Shown here in pieces: positions 5,872 to 7,049 of a DNA stretch of 7,049 nucleotides; positions within the stretch are counted from its first letter, which is position 1, and every line of letters begins with the position of its first letter. Source of the DNA: Hyphomicrobiales bacterium (GTDB taxonomy: Bacteria > Pseudomonadota > Alphaproteobacteria > Rhizobiales > JALURZ01). The stretch is taken from assembly GCA_027058735.1 (NCBI GenBank), contig JALURZ010000292.1, positions 1 through 7,049 of the forward strand, written 5' to 3'. The notes below the pieces were generated by a model. It ran no database searches and was not told the DNA's origin. It saw only the letters and a list, made by a program, of their open reading frames with translations. Position numbers and translations under genes: made by a program.

Positions 5872-5943
5872 TCAGATGAGGCGGATGTTAACAAGTGTGC
5901 GCCCGTCGTTTTGTCCGAAAGGCCGGTTCCACGCAGTATTCAT
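5872..5943 (-). CDS. Possible 23-residue leader peptide upstream of folE
   Basis: On the minus strand ATG 5943 opens a 23-codon ORF, MNTAWNRPFGQNDGRTLVNI followed by RLI, stopping 27 bases before folE. AAGGA lies 7 nt before its ATG, a better Shine-Dalgarno than that of hisI. The position suits a translated leader or small protein affecting folE expression. The amino acid content shows no run that would suggest classical attenuation. It could equally be chance; the frame is open further upstream without good starts. Confidence 0.25.
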   Translation of the reverse strand: MNTAWNRPFGQNDGRTLVNIRLI

Positions 5944-6100
5944 GACAATGTCCTTAAACCACGGGGCCATGAAATTGCGTGAATATTGATCCAGAGGCCG
6001 TTGTCCGCCTGCAACGACGCCCCCAAATATAATCCGCATCGGCCATCGCTTCAAGCGCGCCGGCAAAAGAGGGTCGGCGCCGTTGCCACATACCGACGGG

Positions 6101-6129
6101 CTGACGCCGGGCGCCATAAGGGGTATACT
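6101..6129 (+). promoter_or_regulatory. Sigma-70-like promoter of the NifU-like/cupin operon, possibly leaderless
   Basis: CTGACG (6101-6106, 4 of 6 to consensus) and TATACT (6124-6129, 5 of 6) are separated by exactly 17 bases. The expected transcription start, about 7 bases past the -10, coincides with the A of the ATG at 6136. AAGGGG (6118-6123) is too far upstream for a standard Shine-Dalgarno and would lie inside the promoter. The message may therefore begin at its start codon. Confidence 0.5.
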
Positions 6130-6135
6130 GGGATC

Positions 6136-6603
6136 ATGCTCGATCAGGTTTACAACAAACGCATCCTGCGCCTTGCTGCGGATATTCCGCTGACCCGGCG
6201 GCTGGACAATCCGGATGCGACCGCCACCGCCGTCAGCAGGCTTTGCGGCAGCAGGGTGGTCGTTGATCTGAAAATGGAGGGCGATCGCGTAAGCGCCTTT
6301 GGACACAGCGTGAAGGCCTGTGCGCTGGGCCAGGCGTCATCCTCGATCATGGCGCGCAATGTGATTGGCGCAACGGCGGATGAACTGCGCGGCGTGGGGG
6401 CGCAGATGCGCGCGATGCTGCATGACGGGGGCCCGGCGCCCGGCGGAAAATGGGCCGATCTTGCGGTGCTCGAACCGGTGCGCGATTTCAAGGCGCGCCA
6501 CGCCTCGACCCTGTTGACGTTCGATGCGGTCGAAAAGGCCATCGCGGATATCGAGGCGGCGCGTGGCGCCGGAGAATCAAAAAAGGCGAAGGAGCACGCA
6601 TGA
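6136..6603 (+). CDS. NifU/IscU-like iron-sulfur cluster assembly scaffold protein
   Basis: A 155-residue protein of the NifU N-terminal (IscU-like, COG0822) family, whose members assemble Fe-S clusters on conserved cysteines and pass them on. Two cysteines are in place: SRLCGSRVVVDLKM (Cys37) and SVKACALGQASSSIMA (Cys62), the latter followed by the family's ASSS helix start. The third site, normally H-C-S-I-L, reads ARHASTLLTFDAV, so His122 is kept and Cys is replaced by Ala123. The Asp two residues after the first Cys is Ser39. From memory this pattern occurs in an alphaproteobacterial subgroup and may mean a different cluster or role. ATG 6136 is preferred over ATG 5986 because family similarity begins there (YNKRILRLAADIP) and a promoter ends just before it. 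It overlaps the next gene by ATGA. Confidence 0.88.
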   Translation: MLDQVYNKRILRLAADIPLTRRLDNPDATATAVSRLCGSRVVVDLKMEGDRVSAFGHSVKACALGQASSSIMARNVIGATADELRGVGAQMRAMLHDGGPAPGGKWADLAVLEPVRDFKARHASTLLTFDAVEKAIADIEAARGAGESKKAKEHA

Positions 6604-7049
6604 GCGGCCAGGAAAAACCGCTGCGGACGCCTGCGCTCGACCCGGCGCAGGTGCCGGCCACGGCTGGAACCATCTACCCGGAAAAGTTCAAGGCGCAATG
6701 CGCCGGGCGGCTGAAACAGGTCCTGGGCGATCCGCTCGGGCTGACCCGGTTCGGCGTCAATATCGTGACCCTGCCGCCCGGCGTCTGGTCCGCGCACCGC
6801 CACTGGCATGAACGCGAAGAGGAATTCGTCTATGTGATCGACGGCGCGGTAACCCTGGTGACAGATGCCGGCGAACAGGTGCTGACGTCGGGTCAGGTGG
6901 CCGGTTTTCCCGCCGGCCGCGCCGACGGCCATCATTTGATCAACAAGACACGCACGCCGGCGCGCTATCTGGTGGTCGGGACGCGGTGCGATGACGAAAC
7001 GGCCGTCTATCCCGACATCGATCTGCATCTGGAGCGAAAAGGCGGCAGG
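6600..7049 (+). CDS. Cupin-domain protein, 3' end beyond the window
   Basis: The frame from ATG 6600 is open to the window end, giving 150 residues with no stop. A conserved single-cupin barrel is visible. Motif 1 is HRHWHEREEEFVYVIDG (66-82) with His68, His70 and Glu75 as likely metal ligands. Motif 2 is GQVAGFPAGRADGHHLIN (98-115) with His111 as the fourth ligand. Metal-binding cupins include dioxygenases, isomerases and sugar- or acid-binding proteins; the substrate cannot be told. After the barrel comes VVGTRCDDETAVYPDIDLHL, a tail seen in cupins described as sugar-binding or mannose-6-phosphate isomerase-like. The ATG overlaps the scaffold stop as ATGA, and GGAG at 6591-6594 serves as ribosome binding site, so the two genes should be co-translated. 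Few residues are probably missing. Confidence 0.9.
   Translation, partial: MSGQEKPLRTPALDPAQVPATAGTIYPEKFKAQCAGRLKQVLGDPLGLTRFGVNIVTLPPGVWSAHRHWHEREEEFVYVIDGAVTLVTDAGEQVLTSGQVAGFPAGRADGHHLINKTRTPARYLVVGTRCDDETAVYPDIDLHLERKGGR

Larger units (their letters stand above)
5845..6135. other. Divergent regulatory region between folE and the NifU-like gene
   Basis: These 291 bases hold no supported full-length gene. They contain the folE leader and candidate short ORF on the minus strand. They also include an inverted pair GTCGG (6073-6077) / CCGAC (6093-6097) just before the promoter candidate at 6101-6129. A minus-strand TTGTTA (complement of 5891-5896) might act as a -35 for folE, but its -10 partner is poor. 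No known iron or Fe-S regulator site was recognised. Confidence 0.5.

Noticed and set aside
5986..6135. N-terminal extension of the NifU-like protein by 50 codons
   Set aside because: Family similarity begins at ATG 6136, and a promoter-like pair ends just before it.
5845..6135. Riboswitch (THF or preQ1 type) or Fe-S regulator site in the folE divergent region
   Set aside because: No conserved core of those RNAs or known operator was recognised by eye.
6150..7028. A 292-codon minus-strand open frame
   Set aside because: It is antisense to the NifU-like and cupin genes, both of which have family motifs and good start signals.
1..7049. CRISPR array, tRNA, rRNA, transposase or phage genes
   Set aside because: No regularly spaced repeats, tRNA-like cloverleaf, rRNA segments or mobile-element proteins were seen on either strand.

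Overview
The window looks like an alphaproteobacterial chromosome, most likely from Hyphomicrobiales or a close relative. It is GC-rich with C/G-biased third codon positions. From memory, the order rhomboid, CBS-domain protein, patatin, hisI, folE, NifU-like scaffold is a familiar housekeeping neighbourhood in that group. The species cannot be named from the sequence.

Layout. Bases 1-161 hold the C-terminus of a rhomboid protease (+), followed by a likely terminator. Bases 402-833 encode a 143-residue protein with two CBS domains (+). It converges, with a 6 bp gap, on an RssA-type patatin-like hydrolase (840-1838, -). A spacer of about 180 bp follows. Next comes an apparently accessory block: a glutathione S-transferase-like gene (2018-2785, -), an unassigned 272 bp stretch, a membrane protein with four or so helices fused to an SRPBCC domain (3058-3954, -), and a divergent HxlR-family regulator (4054-4536, +). 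The 99 bp between the last two contains overlapping inverted repeats, which are good operator candidates. The conserved block then resumes with hisI (4711-5199, -) and folE (5206-5844, -), which form an operon with folE first. After a 291 bp divergent region come a NifU/IscU-like scaffold (6136-6603, +) and a cupin protein (6600 to the window end, +), joined by an ATGA overlap.

How the genes relate. FolE (first step of folate/pterin synthesis) and HisI (third step of histidine synthesis) are both metal-dependent hydrolases that open rings of purine nucleotides. The NifU-like and cupin genes are probably co-transcribed and translationally coupled. The HxlR regulator carries the N-terminal cysteine used for redox or electrophile sensing in characterised relatives. 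With a GST-like enzyme and a lipid- or ligand-binding SRPBCC membrane protein next to it, this suggests a small stress- or xenobiotic-response cassette.

Most noteworthy: (i) the HxlR / TM-SRPBCC / GST cassette and its operator-like repeats; (ii) a HisI with Asp where the family's first zinc cysteine normally sits; (iii) a NifU-like scaffold lacking the third cluster cysteine and the conserved Asp; (iv) a possible leaderless promoter for that scaffold; (v) a 23-codon leader ORF with a good ribosome binding site before folE. There is no clear mobile element, CRISPR array, tRNA or rRNA. No wholly new system is evident.
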